Origin: Rhodothermales bacterium
Lineage (GTDB): Bacteria > Bacteroidota > Rhodothermia > Rhodothermales > Bin80
Reading direction: 5' to 3'
Length of the DNA stretch: 64,000 nucleotides
NCBI GenBank assembly: GCA_958296045.1
Contig: CATQHT010000003.1
Location: forward strand, 1,747,246-1,811,245
Shown piece after piece: positions 21,882 to 31,173 of the stretch. The stretch's first letter is position 1; every line of letters begins with the position of its first letter. A program made the translations under genes and the position numbers. The notes below the pieces were generated by a model, which saw only the letters and a list, made by a program, of their open reading frames with translations, was not told the origin of the DNA and did not search any database.

Positions 21882-23147
21882 TTGAACAAGCCCCGCGTAA
21901 TTCTAAAGTTTGGAGGCACCAGCGTATTCACGCTCGCGCATTGGAACGCGATCGCCCATGTCACGCGCAGCCGCTTGGCTCTTGGCCAACATCCAGTGCT
22001 GGCGTGTTCAGCCGCAACAGGCATCTCTCAGCACCTCGAAGCGCTCTGCGACGCCACGCGGCAAGGCCCGTTTGAGGCCCCGCTCCAAGCAATAAGAGAG
22101 GACTACCTCAACTTAGCACAGGAGTTGGGGGTAGATGGTCCGCGCCTTTTGGAGCGCTATTTCAAGCGGCTGGACCACTGGGCGAGCGATCTGGCGCAAA
22201 AAGACGAGGTCGGGCCCGCCGAGCGCGCGTGCTTTATTGCCGTCGGCGAGGTGATGGTCACGAAGCTTGGTGTCGCCTTTCTTCAGGCAGAGGGCATTAA
22301 TGCCACTTGGCGCGATGCACGATCGCTCCTGTCCGCCCACTGCAACCCAACGCAGGACCGCGCGCTGCAGCACCTGTTGGCGAAAGACATCGTCACCTTG
22401 ACGCAAGGCTCTATCGCACGGAACGTGCACGGCGCAACCGTTCTGTTCCAAGGCGGCTCCGATACAGCCGCTGCCTGTCTGGCTGCCAAGCTTGGCGCCA
22501 AGCATGTTATGAAATGGACCGATGTGCCTGGCGTCTTCACTGCCGATCCGCGCCGGGTACCCTCAGCACGCCTGCTCACGCGCCTTAGCTACAGCGAGGC
22601 GAAAGCAATCGCCCACAGTGGCGCCCATGTGCTGAGCCCGGGTAGCATCGCCCCCCTGCATACACACGGCATTGCCCTGCACATCCGCGGCATCAATACT
22701 CCAGACACCGAAGGCACCGTCATTGTCCCGGACCCAAAGTCGGAGCCGACAAGGGCCCAGGTCGTGGCGATCTCGCTATTGCAAGGCATCACGCTCGTCG
22801 CCATTAGGCCTTCGCACCGCTGGTATGCTGTCGAATTTTTGGCACAGGTCTGTGCCGAACTGGCGCACAGCGCCTATTGCATACGGTTTGTGGCCACGTC
22901 CACTGCTGGCGTCACGCTGTCCATAGGCCCGGACCCTGGCAAACCAGCAGACCCCGACTCGCTAAGAGATCTGCTCTTTGACCTGTGCCCACCAGATCGC
23001 ATCCAGGTCGTGCCATCCTGCGCCGCCGTAAACCTCGTCGGACGACACCTGGGCGCCATCCCTGACGGGCTGGGGCCGGCGCTCGAGGCGCTTCGCGGAC
23101 AAGTGGAGATTCTGGCGACACACGCAAGCCACGACACATCGCGGTAG
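21882..23147 (+). CDS. Aspartokinase part of an interrupted bifunctional lysAC gene
   Basis: Phosphorylates aspartate at the head of the lysine/threonine/methionine pathway. TTG start, KFGGTS motif at the N terminus, QGGSDTAA and MKWTDVPGVFTADPR of the kinase core, then a regulatory ACT region. The frame ends at 23147 because of a group II intron relic. The last ACT strand and helix lie beyond the intron: without bases 23144-23844 the protein reads on as SRSLTFIVQASKAHRLV and straight into the decarboxylase domain. As it stands the kinase is 421 aa with a slightly truncated ACT domain; it may still be active with altered feedback control. Confidence 0.92.
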   Translation: MNKPRVILKFGGTSVFTLAHWNAIAHVTRSRLALGQHPVLACSAATGISQHLEALCDATRQGPFEAPLQAIREDYLNLAQELGVDGPRLLERYFKRLDHWASDLAQKDEVGPAERACFIAVGEVMVTKLGVAFLQAEGINATWRDARSLLSAHCNPTQDRALQHLLAKDIVTLTQGSIARNVHGATVLFQGGSDTAAACLAAKLGAKHVMKWTDVPGVFTADPRRVPSARLLTRLSYSEAKAIAHSGAHVLSPGSIAPLHTHGIALHIRGINTPDTEGTVIVPDPKSEPTRAQVVAISLLQGITLVAIRPSHRWYAVEFLAQVCAELAHSAYCIRFVATSTAGVTLSIGPDPGKPADPDSLRDLLFDLCPPDRIQVVPSCAAVNLVGRHLGAIPDGLGPALEALRGQVEILATHASHDTSR

Positions 23148-23844
23148 CCCCAGGGTTTCCCCTGGGGCCCCGCACAGATCCGTGCGTGCGCGGTGACGCA
23201 CACGGCTCCTCCCGCAGGTCGCGCTGTCGCGCATGACGTTAGGAAGTGGGGATACCCACCTCCAGCCGTAAGCGGTACACCTGCGCCCCGACTGTGGCTC
23301 TGAGTCCACAGCCATTTGGACAAGATTCACGAAATCCGGCCCAGAGTCCGGCATGAATCCAGCTTCCCGCTTTCCCCTTGGGTGCGACCCTTGGCTCCAC
23401 CGGCTCCGCCCCGTGGTCATCCACGCGTTGTTCGCTGTCTTCGTAGCTACTATGGTCACATCTGACTTCTCTCCACCGTACATCCTCCGATCAGCATTTA
23501 GCCTACGCTTTGGCGACCCTCCCCGAAGGGATGGGTAATGGAGAGACCTCCCAGGTCCCGATGCAGTACGTACGTGCGTGCCTGGGTTCTTGGACACCGC
23601 GGGACCCTCCTCCGCCTCACCATTAACGGCAAAGAAGGTGTTGCCTTCGACCAAGCAGAAAGCCTCGGCATCCCGGACTATAACATTTTCGGTGCTCATT
23701 AGCCCTGCCCACCCGCACCTCTACCGACGCTTCGCTGGCACCCTCGCGGGTACCAACGCACGGCTCGAGGAGATGCGTGGATGGTTAATCCTTCACATCG
23801 GGAGACTTTCACTCCCTGTACTGGCACCAGTTAGCCTGGCGCAC
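23144..23844 (-). mobile_element. Group II intron relic, no reverse transcriptase, antisense inside lysAC
   Basis: On the minus strand the element starts with GTGCGCC (23844 downward), has the GAGTGAAAGTCTCC stretch typical of domain I, and ends with a domain V hairpin (GAGCCGTGTGCG...CGCACGCACGG near 23165-23215), a domain VI-like hairpin (CCCCAGGGGAAACCCTGGGG) and terminal CTAC. Weak, frameshifted similarity to the start of an intron-encoded protein (MYGGEKSD, AEPVEPR) remains in the middle, but no RT or maturase motif. Length 701 bp. Because it is antisense to lysAC it cannot be spliced out of that mRNA. Confidence 0.85.
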
Positions 23845-23887
23845 CAGCCTCACATTTATCGTCCAAGCCTCCAAGGCTCATCGTCTG

Positions 23888-25126
23888 GTGACCCGCATGC
23901 ACAACCACCTCCTTGGTCACCGCACCCCAGGCACCGGCTTTGGCCCCACGTATCATGCGCTCCTAGGCGAACCCCCGGTAATCTCCCGCTCCCCATGGTG
24001 GCGCCGTAAGCGCCAGGCACTGTTGCAAATAGCCGGCGAGGCGTCTCCCTGCTTCGTATACGACGAAGCCAGCCTCCACGAAGCAGCAGAGCAGATGCTG
24101 CGCCTATCCGCCATTGATCGCTGCTTCTATGCTATCAAAGCCAGCCACCACCCGTCCGTACTGCGCGCCTTCTATCAGAAAGGGCTGGGGTTTGAGTGCG
24201 TCTCATTGGGAGAACTGGAACTTATTCGCCAGCACTTTCCCAAACTCGACCCCGAGCGCATCCTCTTTACGCCCAACTTCGTGCCGCAAAAAGAATACGA
24301 GACGGGATTTGGATACGCTGGGCATGTGACCCTGGACGGCATCCGCCCACTGGAGCTCTGGCCCGAGACATTTGCCAGCCGCCACATCATGGTCAGAGTT
24401 GATCCGGGGCGCGGACACGGACACCACCGCCATGTGCGCACCGCAGGTGCCCAATCCAAGTTCGGCGTGGTACCCGAAGCGCTGCCCAGAGTGGCGCACC
24501 TGGCCAAGCGCGCAGGCGCAACCGTCGTCGGCCTGCATGCCCATGTGGGTAGCGGGATCCTGCAGCGAGAGACCTGGCTGGAAACCGCCCGCTTTTTGGC
24601 CTCATTTGCAGAGCAGTTCAGCCAAGTGCGGCTGCTGAACATAGGCGGCGGCTTCGGCGTGCCAGAGCACCCCGGCGCTGTGGCACTCGACCTGGATGCC
24701 CTCAACAGCGAGCTGCTGGAGTTTCGGAAAGCGCACCCCCAGCTCAGTCTTTGGGTGGAACCCGGCCGCTACTTGGTCGCCGAAGCAGGGGTGCTCCTGG
24801 CGCGCGTCACCCAAATCAAAAAGAAAGGTAATACGCGATACGTGGGCATCGAGACAGGCATGAACTCCCTGATCCGGCCCGCCCTGTATGGCGCCTGCCA
24901 CCGCATCGTTAACCTCTCCCGCCTGGGGGAACCCTGCACCATCACCGCCGAAGTGGTAGGCCCCATCTGCGAAACCGGAGACACGCTGGGCCACGCACAG
25001 CGGCTACCGCCTACCCAGGAAGGTGATGTACTCCTTATTGCCACTGCCGGAGCCTATGGCCGCACCATGAGCTCCGACTACAACCTGCGGCCACCGGCCA
25101 CAGAGCGCGTCCTTAGGCGCCGCTAA
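23888..25126 (+). CDS. Diaminopimelate decarboxylase part of the interrupted lysAC gene
   Basis: PLP enzyme making lysine from meso-diaminopimelate. The annotated GTG at 23888 is the first start after the intron relic; the frame is open from 23845 and encodes the aspartokinase tail before the decarboxylase domain. Motifs: CFYAIKASHHP (PLP lysine), HAHVGSGI, NIGGGFG, WVEPGRYLV, GPICETGDTLG and AGAYGRTMSSDYN. The pieces together would form an 847-aa kinase-decarboxylase of the kind known from Xanthomonas relatives. A separate start may still allow expression as an independent enzyme. Confidence 0.92.
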   Translation: MTRMHNHLLGHRTPGTGFGPTYHALLGEPPVISRSPWWRRKRQALLQIAGEASPCFVYDEASLHEAAEQMLRLSAIDRCFYAIKASHHPSVLRAFYQKGLGFECVSLGELELIRQHFPKLDPERILFTPNFVPQKEYETGFGYAGHVTLDGIRPLELWPETFASRHIMVRVDPGRGHGHHRHVRTAGAQSKFGVVPEALPRVAHLAKRAGATVVGLHAHVGSGILQRETWLETARFLASFAEQFSQVRLLNIGGGFGVPEHPGAVALDLDALNSELLEFRKAHPQLSLWVEPGRYLVAEAGVLLARVTQIKKKGNTRYVGIETGMNSLIRPALYGACHRIVNLSRLGEPCTITAEVVGPICETGDTLGHAQRLPPTQEGDVLLIATAGAYGRTMSSDYNLRPPATERVLRRR

Positions 25127-25971
25127 AGCATGTCCCCACAGTTGTGGCAGTAGAGGGCATTCTTCGGATGATCCGCCTGGTAGCATCGGCCACAGACCTT
25201 ACCAGCCGTATAATTGCGCCGCATCAAAGCGAACTCCGATGACACGATCCCTGTGGGAACCGCAATGATGGCATAACCGATAATCATCACGACGGCCGCC
25301 AATGCCTGTCCAGCCGCCGTGGAAGGCGAAATGTCTCCGTACCCTACCGTAGTTAGCGTCACGATGGCCCAATAGATGCTCCGCGGTATGCTGTCATACC
25401 CGTTTTCGGCGCCTTCGATAAGATAGATGAGCGAGCCCAGGATTGTAACCAACGCAAGAACGGCGATCATAAAGACCATAATCTTTCGCCAACTCGCACG
25501 CATCGCTTCGTACAGGATGTCCCCGGCATCGTAGTACTGGACAAGCTTTAGCACGCGGAACACGCGCAACATGCGCATGAGGCGTATGACCAGCAACGCT
25601 TGGGCCCCAGGAAGTAGTGCGCTCAGGTAGGTGGGAAGAATGGCCAACAGGTCGATCACCCCGTAGAAGCTGCGCGCATACGGCCCCGGCCTTTTGGCAC
25701 ACATCAACCGCAGCACGTACTCAATAGTAAAGATGGCTGTAAAGCCCCACTCCAGACCGAGCAGCAGACCGCCATAATTCCTCTGCAGCTGGGGGATACT
25801 CTCTAGCATAACGACCACCACACTCGCCAAAATGGCGATGATGACCGTTACGTCAACGGCTTTGGAGGTCGCCGACACGCCCCCGAAGAACTCATACTGC
25901 AGCCTCCTACGCCATCTCCCGTACCGGGTCAGGAGGGGACCAGCCCGCCTTTCGCCTTCCCTCTCTGCCAT
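25123..25971 (-). CDS. Voltage-gated potassium channel-like protein with C-terminal zinc ribbon
   Basis: A 282-aa membrane protein of the ion transport family. It has four N-terminal hydrophobic segments including an Arg-rich S4-like helix (LLVIRLMRMLRVFRVLKLV), a pore loop with the K+ filter TLTTVGYGDISP and a last pore helix. The C terminus adds a CxxC...CxxC zinc ribbon (CGRCYQADHPKNALYCHNCG), which is uncommon in simple channels and may sense or assemble. Its end overlaps the lysA stop on the opposite strand; 2 bp separate it from the NUDIX gene, so cotranscription is likely. Confidence 0.9.
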   Translation of the reverse strand: MAEREGERRAGPLLTRYGRWRRRLQYEFFGGVSATSKAVDVTVIIAILASVVVVMLESIPQLQRNYGGLLLGLEWGFTAIFTIEYVLRLMCAKRPGPYARSFYGVIDLLAILPTYLSALLPGAQALLVIRLMRMLRVFRVLKLVQYYDAGDILYEAMRASWRKIMVFMIAVLALVTILGSLIYLIEGAENGYDSIPRSIYWAIVTLTTVGYGDISPSTAAGQALAAVVMIIGYAIIAVPTGIVSSEFALMRRNYTAGKVCGRCYQADHPKNALYCHNCGDML

Positions 25972-25973
25972 CC

Positions 25974-26555
25974 CTATTCCGCGCCGGTACCCAGGACCTG
26001 TCCCTTAGTCCTGATGCCGCGCATATACAGGTCCAGATAGAATAGTCCCGCAAGCGTGATGCCGTGCCAGAATTCACCTTCTGCCACCATACGCAACAGC
26101 GCAGCGACCGGCACAGGGACTACCTCAATATCTTCGGCCTGGTCCAGATGCTGCCGGCTGACCAGCGTCGCACCGCGCGCTAGAAAATAGTGGCAGGTAT
26201 TATTCTGGATGGCCGGATTGGGGCGCATGGACCCCAGGTGCACTAGGTCCCGGGCCACATAGCCGGTCTCTTCTAGCATCTCGCGGCGGGCAGCCACCTC
26301 TGGTAGCTCCCCCTTGTCGATCAGACCTCCTGGAATCTCCAGTGCTGCAGACTGCGTGCCGTGCCGATATTGGCGGACACAGATCAGCTCGCCATCGTCG
26401 GTGACCGGCAGGCAGTTCACCCAATCCGCAGACTCCACCACATAAAACCGGTGCGGCTTACCTGTTCTTGGCGAACGAGCCCGGTCTTCGCGAACGCGGA
26501 AGACTTTATAGTCGCCGCGCAGCCGGGTTTCAACACGTTCCCATGGACGGACCAT
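25974..26555 (-). CDS. NUDIX hydrolase (ADP-ribose pyrophosphatase-like)
   Basis: A 193-aa enzyme with a complete NUDIX box, G-x5-E-x7-REMLEETGY, within GGLIDKGELPEVAARREM. The preceding VRQYRHGTQSAALEIPGG is typical of the ADP-ribose/nucleoside-diphosphate-sugar group. The ATG at 26555 (MVRPWERV) is chosen because it overlaps the upstream stop in an ATGA arrangement; the longer frame would overlap the RoxA gene. Confidence 0.9.
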   Translation of the reverse strand: MVRPWERVETRLRGDYKVFRVREDRARSPRTGKPHRFYVVESADWVNCLPVTDDGELICVRQYRHGTQSAALEIPGGLIDKGELPEVAARREMLEETGYVARDLVHLGSMRPNPAIQNNTCHYFLARGATLVSRQHLDQAEDIEVVPVPVAALLRMVAEGEFWHGITLAGLFYLDLYMRGIRTKGQVLGTGAE

Positions 26556-27712
26556 CACTCCGTAGCACTTAAGCACCCCCTGTTGACCAGTTCCGTGACG
26601 ATGCCCAACATGACGGGCATCGCAAGGTACGGCTTGAGCGCCTGATACGTTAGCCGCTCGGTGCCGGTGAGCAACCGACAGGCGCCTGCAGCATGGCACG
26701 GTAAGACATACTCCTTGCCATCCGCGTACAGCAGGACGCGGTCTGGATGCTCGATATATGCCAAAATACTTGGCGACACGCGCCGGAAACCGTGCCCCCG
26801 CTTAAGGTACCTCTGCACCGCCTCAGACGACATTCGCGGGCTGGGGCACACAAGCCCGCTGGCGGACCGCGTAATGTAGGTGCCAAACCAGCGGTCCAGC
26901 TCCTCGCCCCTGAGCAGCCAGGTGCGTAGCGTCTGGCGCACCCACGCCAGATCCGTATCCTCGATGCGCCCCGGCGCCGCCGAAGGCGCACGCCCGCTAT
27001 CACCAAACAGCGGGGCACCGTGGCACCGCTCTGTCGTCTCTTCTAGCACCCCGCACACGATGTCCTGCGGGCCAGGCGCGCGAAACCCCACCGAACAGGT
27101 CATGCAAGGATCCAGCGCCACACCCAGGTGAGGCAGCCGGGGCGGCAGATACAGCAGATCTCCAGAATCCAGAATCCACTCGTCGTCGGGCGCAAACTCC
27201 TTGAGGATAGCTATGTCCGCATCCTCATCCCATGCTACATCCTCGGGGGCAGGCGTGCGGCTGATCTGCCAGCGACGGCGCCCAAAGCCTTCAATCAGGA
27301 ATACATCGTAGCTGTCCACATGGGGACCGGCATTGCCACCAGGCGGCGCGTAGCTGATCTGCAGGTCATCCATGCGCCAGTTGGGCAGAAAGCGAAAGTG
27401 GTCCAGCACCCGGGCGGCCGCCGGCACATGCCGCTCTGTGCCTCCCACTAAGAGCGTCCATCCCTTCGAGGGAAGCGACCGGAGCTCCTCCTCTTCAAAT
27501 GGCCCCACGCATAGCTCCCACGGATACTGGCCAGCGTGCTCTAGAACCAAGCGCGACGATATCCCCTCGGCGCAAGCCAAAGATAACAGCGCCTCTGGCG
27601 TCAAAGGAGAGGTGAACCCCGGCAGAGCCTGGCGCACCAGAAGTGGCTGCTTCTGCCAGTAATCAGCAAGGAATGTGGCCGGCGTCATCCCACCAAGTAC
27701 CTGGAGTCCCAT
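26555..27712 (-). CDS. Cupin/JmjC ribosomal oxygenase (RoxA/YcfD-like)
   Basis: Fe(II)/2-oxoglutarate oxygenase of 385 aa resembling YcfD/RoxA, which hydroxylates an arginine of ribosomal protein L16. The metal triad is His131 and Asp133 in GPHVDSYDVF and His195 in LPHLGVA. The N terminus WQKQPLLVRQALPGF and the region LDSGDLLYLPPRLPH follow the family. The C-terminal winged-helix-like region (PRMSSEAVQRYLKRGHGF) is also present. First gene of a run with NUDIX and channel genes. Confidence 0.9.
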   Translation of the reverse strand: MGLQVLGGMTPATFLADYWQKQPLLVRQALPGFTSPLTPEALLSLACAEGISSRLVLEHAGQYPWELCVGPFEEEELRSLPSKGWTLLVGGTERHVPAAARVLDHFRFLPNWRMDDLQISYAPPGGNAGPHVDSYDVFLIEGFGRRRWQISRTPAPEDVAWDEDADIAILKEFAPDDEWILDSGDLLYLPPRLPHLGVALDPCMTCSVGFRAPGPQDIVCGVLEETTERCHGAPLFGDSGRAPSAAPGRIEDTDLAWVRQTLRTWLLRGEELDRWFGTYITRSASGLVCPSPRMSSEAVQRYLKRGHGFRRVSPSILAYIEHPDRVLLYADGKEYVLPCHAAGACRLLTGTERLTYQALKPYLAMPVMLGIVTELVNRGCLSATE

Positions 27713-27718
27713 TGCACG

Positions 27719-27910
27719 TCACCTCAAGGCCGATAGCACAAGGTCCAGAATCCAAAGCGTCGCCACGCCTAGCGCGACCCACATCACTACCCGATACTTC
27801 CCGCTGCGGCCCGGAAATTCATACTCGCAGTAAGGGCATTCCGCGGGTCTGCCCTCAACGGGCAGCGCGCACGAAGGACACTCCGTTTGGCCTTTTCCCG
27901 CTTGCATCAT
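27719..27910 (-). CDS. Small zinc-ribbon membrane protein
   Basis: A 63-aa frame with two CxxC knuckles (CPSCALPVEGRPAECPYC) followed by one transmembrane helix (VVMWVALGVATLWILDLVL). The order ribbon-then-helix and its place directly upstream of the RoxA gene on the same strand suggest a real gene. Function unknown. Confidence 0.65.
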   Translation of the reverse strand: MMQAGKGQTECPSCALPVEGRPAECPYCEYEFPGRSGKYRVVMWVALGVATLWILDLVLSALR

Positions 27911-28026
27911 GCCCTGTTAACGCCAACGTGTGCTGCACGTTCGACGCCTAGAGAACCTCTTCGGGAAACAAGTCACCCCGTTGCGCCTTTGTAGGGGATT
28001 GCGGTGCAACGAGAGACAGTATCGAC

Positions 28027-28620
28027 GTGAGTGTGACGGTTGAAAGCACGCTAAGCCTGCCGGTGATTCCGCGCAGTGCGGCTGCGGGGGTAGAGGTGCA
28101 GGTGGCCACATCGCAGCACTTTGACTTGGCTGTGCGCATTTCCTCGCTGATCGAGAAGGCCGCGGCCGCGCGCGGCACTGGCATTGCGCGCCGTGATCCG
28201 GCATATATACGAGGCAAGATGGCCGAAGGCAAGGCGGTCGTCGCGCTCGGTCCAAAGGGCCAAGTGGCGGGATTCTGCTACATCGAGACGTGGAACCACG
28301 GCAGATACGCGGCCAATTCGGGGCTGATTGTTGCTCCCGCATTTCGGAGGATGGGGCTGGCGCGGCGCATCAAGCGCTGCGCTTTCGAGCTATCGCGAGC
28401 CCGTTACCCTAAGGCGAAACTATTTGGGATCACCACCAGTCTGGCGGTGATGAAAATCAATTCGGAGCTCGGGTACCGGCCGGTAACGTTCTCAGAGCTG
28501 ACCGATGACGATGTGTTCTGGAACGGTTGCCAAAGTTGCCCCAACTTTGACGTGCTCACCCGCATGAAGCGCAAGATGTGCTTATGTACGGGAATGCTCT
28601 TCGATCCAGATGCCGAGTAG
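28027..28620 (+). CDS. GNAT N-acetyltransferase with Cys-rich C terminus
   Basis: A 197-aa acetyltransferase from a GTG start. The acetyl-CoA loop is VAPAFRRMGLARRIKRCAF, and a later helix is followed by a conserved-looking CQSCPNFDVLTRMKRKMCLC tail. GNAT proteins with this tail stand at the head of arginine clusters in Bacteroidota, so it could supply N-acetylglutamate; that role is inference. It lies directly before priA. Confidence 0.8.
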   Translation: MSVTVESTLSLPVIPRSAAAGVEVQVATSQHFDLAVRISSLIEKAAAARGTGIARRDPAYIRGKMAEGKAVVALGPKGQVAGFCYIETWNHGRYAANSGLIVAPAFRRMGLARRIKRCAFELSRARYPKAKLFGITTSLAVMKINSELGYRPVTFSELTDDDVFWNGCQSCPNFDVLTRMKRKMCLCTGMLFDPDAE

Positions 28621-28668
28621 CCGGCATTCAGTTTGGCTGGGCATGCATCCTGGGCCACCCACCCCCTG

Positions 28669-30924
28669 ATGACCGTCGGCGTTGCCCTGCCTTTTCCGGT
28701 AGACCACGTGTATCACTACCGGGTGCCGCCCAACCTGGAAAAGGTCGCGCACGTGGGGTGCCGCGTAAGCGTACCCCTGCGCAATCGAACCGTCGTGGGC
28801 ATCATCACCGATCACTCGGGCCCTCCTGAGGGCGTGCGGTCCCTCCGCCTGGTCCGCAAGGTACTAGATGACACTCCGGCCGCCAGCGAGCAGCTTCTGG
28901 CGCTGACCCGCTGGATTGCCACCTATTATGTCTGCGCATGGGGTGAGGCGCTACGAGCCGCCCTGCCGGGCCAAAAACAGGGCACGCAGCAGCCCAAGAC
29001 CGTACGCTTTCTGCGCCCAACGCTGGCATTCGCTTCGGCCGCTGGACTCAGGGATGTTATTGAGCAGTTGCGCGGCCACAAGCAGCGGGCGCTTATCCGC
29101 ACTTTCTTGCGCTACATCACTGCAGGGAGGCCGTTTCCCGCCAAAGCCACACTCCTGGCTGAGTCGACAGCCTCAGCCGCTACAGCGCAACGCCTGGTAG
29201 CTAAGGGCATCCTCGAGGAGTCCGAAGAGGAGGTGCTGCGCACCCCAGACTACGGCAACATCCCTGACAGGCTTACGCGTCCCCCGACGCTCAATGAAGC
29301 CCAGGCGCATGCGGTCGCCCGGCTTGATGTAGCAGTCCAGGCCCAGTCCTTTAGCACCTTTCTGTTGCATGGCGTCACTGGGTCTGGTAAGACCGAGGTT
29401 TACCTGGCGGCCCTTAAGGCCACGATGGCCCTGGGCAAGGGCGCTATAGTGCTGGTGCCGGAAATCGCGCTAACGCCACAGACCGTACAGCGATTCCGGG
29501 CTAGGTTTGGCGACCAGATCGCGGTGTTGCATTCACGCATGAGTTATGGGGAGCGGTACGATGCGTGGCGCCTGTTGCGTACGGGTCGTTGCTCCGTTAC
29601 GATCGGTCCGCGCTCCGCGGTGCTGGCTCCGGTGTCCAACCTTGGCCTCATCGTGGTGGACGAAGAGCATGACTCCTCATACAAACAGCATGATCCGGCT
29701 CCGCGCTACCATGCGCGTGATGTGGCTGTGATGCGGGCCAAGATGGAGGGTGCCGTCTGCATCCTGGGATCGGCCACCCCTTCATTGGAGAGCCTGCACA
29801 ACGCCCGCGCTGGTCGTTACCAGCTGCTGCAGATGCCTGAGCGTATTCCAGCACCGGGTGTGCGGGCCGTGCCACTGCCCGACATCCGTCTGGTGGACTT
29901 GCGTCGGGAAGCGCGCGTGGGCTTGCATCGGGTAGCCTTGTCCAAAACGCTGCGCGGTGCCATCGCCAGGCGACTCAAGCGCGGTGAGCAGGTGATCCTG
30001 CTTCAGAACCGGCGCGGATATGCCCCGGTCTGGGAGTGCCAGCGCTGCGGATGGCTCCCGGAATGCACAGACTGCTCCGTCTCACTAACCTTTCACAAAG
30101 CCACCGACGCACTGCGCTGCCACTATTGCGGATTTGCCCAGCGCCCGCCAGACGTCTGCCCCGAGTGCCGTATGGACGACTTTGCCCGACTGGGTACGGG
30201 CACGCAACGGGTACAGGAAGAGCTTCGGCGCTTCTTCCCAGGGGCCCGCATCCTACGTATGGATCAGGACACCACCCATCGTAAGGACGCCCATTATACG
30301 ATTCTGAGCAGTTTCGGCAGAGGCGATGCCGACATCTTGATTGGCACGCAGATGGTGGCCAAAGGGCTGGACTTTGACCGCGTCACGCTGGTCGGCGTAG
30401 TGAGTGCGGATGTCGGTATGGGGTTACCTGACTTTAGGGCAGAAGAGCATTCAGCGCAGCTTTTGATGCAGGTAGCTGGCAGAGCCGGCAGGCGGGCGCT
30501 TCCTGGCAAGGTGCTACTTCAGACGCGCCGCCCAGAGCATCCCATCTTCCATTATGTGCAGCAGCACGACTATACCGGGTTCGCCACGATGCTGCTCGAG
30601 GCGCGCCAACAGCTGCGCTACCCGCCCTACGGGCGTCTGACGAACGTGGAGATCCGGGGACCAGACGTTAAGCGCGCAGCGAAACTCGCCGACCGCTGGG
30701 CCGAGACGGCCCGGTGCAGCTTGCCCAAAGAACTGGCCATGCTCGGACCCGTACCGGCCCTGGTGGCGAAAGTCAAAACTCAATACCGCTTCCATGTGTC
30801 CATCAAAGCGCCGCGTTCCGTGCGCGGACTCAGCGACTGGCTGCGAAGTGTACGCACAGAATTCGGTGCGCCGCCCTCTGGATACCGGGTCGCCATCAAC
30901 GTGGATGCAATCAGCGTCTTCTAA
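28669..30924 (+). CDS. priA: Primosomal protein N' (PriA helicase)
   Basis: Restarts stalled replication forks; 3'-5' helicase of 751 aa. The ATG at 28669 (MTVGVALPFPVDHVYHY) fits the family start. Motifs: GVTGSGKTEVYL (Walker A), VDEEHDSSYKQ (DExH), GSATPSLES, two zinc-binding Cys clusters (CQRCGWLPECTDC and CHYCGF...CPEC), LIGTQMVAKGLDFD and QVAGRAGR. Complete and apparently functional. Confidence 0.97.
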   Translation: MTVGVALPFPVDHVYHYRVPPNLEKVAHVGCRVSVPLRNRTVVGIITDHSGPPEGVRSLRLVRKVLDDTPAASEQLLALTRWIATYYVCAWGEALRAALPGQKQGTQQPKTVRFLRPTLAFASAAGLRDVIEQLRGHKQRALIRTFLRYITAGRPFPAKATLLAESTASAATAQRLVAKGILEESEEEVLRTPDYGNIPDRLTRPPTLNEAQAHAVARLDVAVQAQSFSTFLLHGVTGSGKTEVYLAALKATMALGKGAIVLVPEIALTPQTVQRFRARFGDQIAVLHSRMSYGERYDAWRLLRTGRCSVTIGPRSAVLAPVSNLGLIVVDEEHDSSYKQHDPAPRYHARDVAVMRAKMEGAVCILGSATPSLESLHNARAGRYQLLQMPERIPAPGVRAVPLPDIRLVDLRREARVGLHRVALSKTLRGAIARRLKRGEQVILLQNRRGYAPVWECQRCGWLPECTDCSVSLTFHKATDALRCHYCGFAQRPPDVCPECRMDDFARLGTGTQRVQEELRRFFPGARILRMDQDTTHRKDAHYTILSSFGRGDADILIGTQMVAKGLDFDRVTLVGVVSADVGMGLPDFRAEEHSAQLLMQVAGRAGRRALPGKVLLQTRRPEHPIFHYVQQHDYTGFATMLLEARQQLRYPPYGRLTNVEIRGPDVKRAAKLADRWAETARCSLPKELAMLGPVPALVAKVKTQYRFHVSIKAPRSVRGLSDWLRSVRTEFGAPPSGYRVAINVDAISVF

Positions 30925-30965
30925 ACCGTGTGGAACCTGCTCTAGCGAAGGGACGTTACTATGAG

Positions 30966-31072
30966 CGGAAGGGTGAGTCCCGTACGGTCAGCTCCCTCTG
31001 AACCCCGTCAGGGCCGGAAGGCAGCAGCGGTAGGAGGTCGTAGCGACGCGATGCGGTACGCTTGCCCTTCTT
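30966..31072 (+). ncRNA. ffs: Signal recognition particle RNA (4.5S type)
   Basis: Contains the universally conserved apical region: GAACCCCGTCAGGGCCGGAA followed by GGCAGCAGCGGT. The GGAAGGGTGAG at the 5' side pairs with GCTTGCCCTTC at the 3' side, giving a short hairpin RNA of about 105 nt. It binds Ffh and guides membrane protein targeting. It sits between priA and yajC, the latter also a protein-export gene. Confidence 0.85.
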
Positions 31073-31076
31073 TTTG
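31060..31076 (+). terminator. Probable end of SRP RNA transcript
   Basis: The closing strand of the SRP RNA hairpin (GCTTGCCCTTC) is directly followed by TTTTT, as in an intrinsic terminator. Confidence 0.5.
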
Positions 31077-31173
31077 TGCACCACAAACGCTTCGCAACCT
31101 TGTGCGATTGCAGCGGCAGCATTGTATTTTCAGCGGCTGACAGGATCCTCCCTAGAAAACGATCTCAAGCTCC

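Noticed and set aside
22962-23699. 245-codon minus-strand frame across lysAC and the intron relic
   Set aside because: It crosses the intron boundary into antisense lysC and shows only frameshifted shreds of an intron-encoded protein start; it is not a gene.
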